From: Gammaproteobacteria bacterium
GTDB lineage: Bacteria > Pseudomonadota > Gammaproteobacteria > UBA11654
NCBI GenBank assembly: GCA_002718375.1
Contig: PBEI01000014.1
Coordinates: 33,756-39,941 of the forward strand
Direction of reading: 5' to 3'
Length of the DNA: 6,186 nt
The notes beneath the pieces are model-generated. The model saw nothing but the letters and a program-made list of their open reading frames with translations. It was not told the DNA's origin and searched no databases. The position numbers were made by a program, and so were the translations under genes. Positions 5,402 through 6,186 of the stretch are shown here, piece by piece (the first letter of the stretch is position 1; each line of letters opens with the position of its first letter).

Positions 5402-6186
5402 ATGAATAGACGAGAATTTTTGTATGGGACAACGGCTCTTACGATACCAGTATTGGCGGGCTGTGATAATAGTGATGAGCCTATTGTAAGCATTGATACA
5501 AACTATCCTGTTAGCCCATTTGGGGCAAAATCTACTGCAGAGGAGGTAACACTTGGGCTTGATTTAGAAGGAAAAACAGCTGTAGTTACAGGTTGTAATT
5601 CTGGATTGGGATATGAAACCATGCGGGTTCTAGCAATGAGAGGCGCACATGTGATTGGCACGGGGAGGAATCTTGAAAAAGCAAGCAAAGCCTGCTCAAG
5701 CGTGTCTGGAAAAACTACACCCGTGGCCCTTGAGTTATCGGAGTTTGATTCAATTATTGAGTGCAGTGATACAGTAACGAAACTGGGTTATCCCATTGAT
5801 ATTTTAGTATGCAATGCAGGAATAAATACATTTGGCGATTTGGAATTAGTGAATGGTGTAGAAAGGATATTTGCAGTAAATCACCTCGGTCATTTTATAT
5901 TGGTAAATAGGTTAATGCCGATGCTGAAAAAGGCTAATGACAGTCGAATTGTTCATGTGAGCAGTAAGTCTGCCTATGTTCAAGCTCCCAAAGTGGGAAT
6001 AGATTTCGATAATCTCAGAGGTGAGGGAGAATTTGATTATTGGGAAGCTTATGGTCGATCGAAGTTGGCGAATGCCTTATTCTCCATAGAGCTTGCTTCC
6101 AGGCTTAGAGGCTCCAATGTTACTTCAAATGCCCTTCATCCAGGCTTAGTGCAAACTAACATCGCTCGGAATGCACCGGTGTTTCT
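5402..6186 (+). CDS. Tat-exported lipoprotein short-chain dehydrogenase (SDR), 3' end cut off
   Basis: The frame is open from ATG 5402 to the window edge (261 complete codons). Residues 1-21 form a twin-arginine signal (N2-R3-R4-E5-F6-L7, then a hydrophobic stretch) ending in a lipobox LAGC with C21, so the protein should be exported folded and lipid-anchored. After a linker (22-53) comes a classical SDR: TGCNSGLG (63-70, cofactor loop), TGRN (87-90, a basic residue that favours NADP), CNAG (137-140, NNAG variant), N160 (active-site Asn), S187/S188 (catalytic Ser), Y217-GRSK-221 (YxxxK) and HPGLVQT (246-252). The pattern resembles the retinol dehydrogenase/WWOX-like SDR group; the substrate is unknown. 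It is the last visible gene of the operon. The start has only GATCGAG directly before it. It is cut by the window, with no sign of a frameshift. Confidence 0.88.
   Translation, partial: MNRREFLYGTTALTIPVLAGCDNSDEPIVSIDTNYPVSPFGAKSTAEEVTLGLDLEGKTAVVTGCNSGLGYETMRVLAMRGAHVIGTGRNLEKASKACSSVSGKTTPVALELSEFDSIIECSDTVTKLGYPIDILVCNAGINTFGDLELVNGVERIFAVNHLGHFILVNRLMPMLKKANDSRIVHVSSKSAYVQAPKVGIDFDNLRGEGEFDYWEAYGRSKLANALFSIELASRLRGSNVTSNALHPGLVQTNIARNAPVF

Noticed and set aside
5503..5688. Minus-strand 61-codon frame within the SDR gene
   Set aside because: It is antisense to the SDR cofactor-binding region, whose motifs are unmistakable on the + strand.

Overview
This AT-rich window is compactly coded on the + strand and looks like part of a bacterial chromosome, most plausibly an uncultured, low-GC, probably marine gammaproteobacterium. 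That placement is an inference from gene style (a gammaproteobacterial-looking 'MDPxSQG' YdjM-family hydrolase, a Tat-dependent lipoprotein short-chain dehydrogenase, weak Shine-Dalgarno sites). No rRNA or other marker gene is present to confirm it.

Left part (1-1361): the C-terminal end of an unrecognised lysine-rich protein is followed by a 360-base non-coding stretch rich in repeats. Next comes a two-gene unit: a small four-helix membrane protein and a one-domain winged-helix regulator, whose stop and start codons overlap as TAATG. Just upstream lie two adjacent 19-bp palindromes (ACTTTCC...GGAAAGT type), and the -35 box of a good sigma70-type promoter is inside the second. This is the layout expected for an autoregulated repressor/membrane-protein pair.

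Middle non-coding region (1362-1560): it contains a 17-bp palindrome built on GTTACAA, a 10-bp inverted repeat with a 34-nt spacer, and two TTACAAAnT half-sites 11 bp apart. The same TTACAAACT element occurs as 11- and 12-bp-spaced pairs upstream of the first unit. This suggests one DNA-binding protein acting in both regions.

Right part (1561-6186): five same-strand genes with gaps or overlaps of -4 to +28 bp and no terminator between them, so probably one operon. They encode a class I SAM-dependent methyltransferase, a DadA-like FAD-dependent amine/amino-acid oxidoreductase, a crotonase-fold protein of the ECHDC3 type that lacks both hydratase glutamates, a membrane-bound YdjM-type metal-dependent hydrolase, and an SDR oxidoreductase with a Tat-lipoprotein signal that runs off the window. 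The mix (methyl transfer, flavin oxidation, acyl-CoA chemistry, membrane hydrolase, periplasmic dehydrogenase) suggests a small-molecule pathway, but no substrate can be named from sequence alone.
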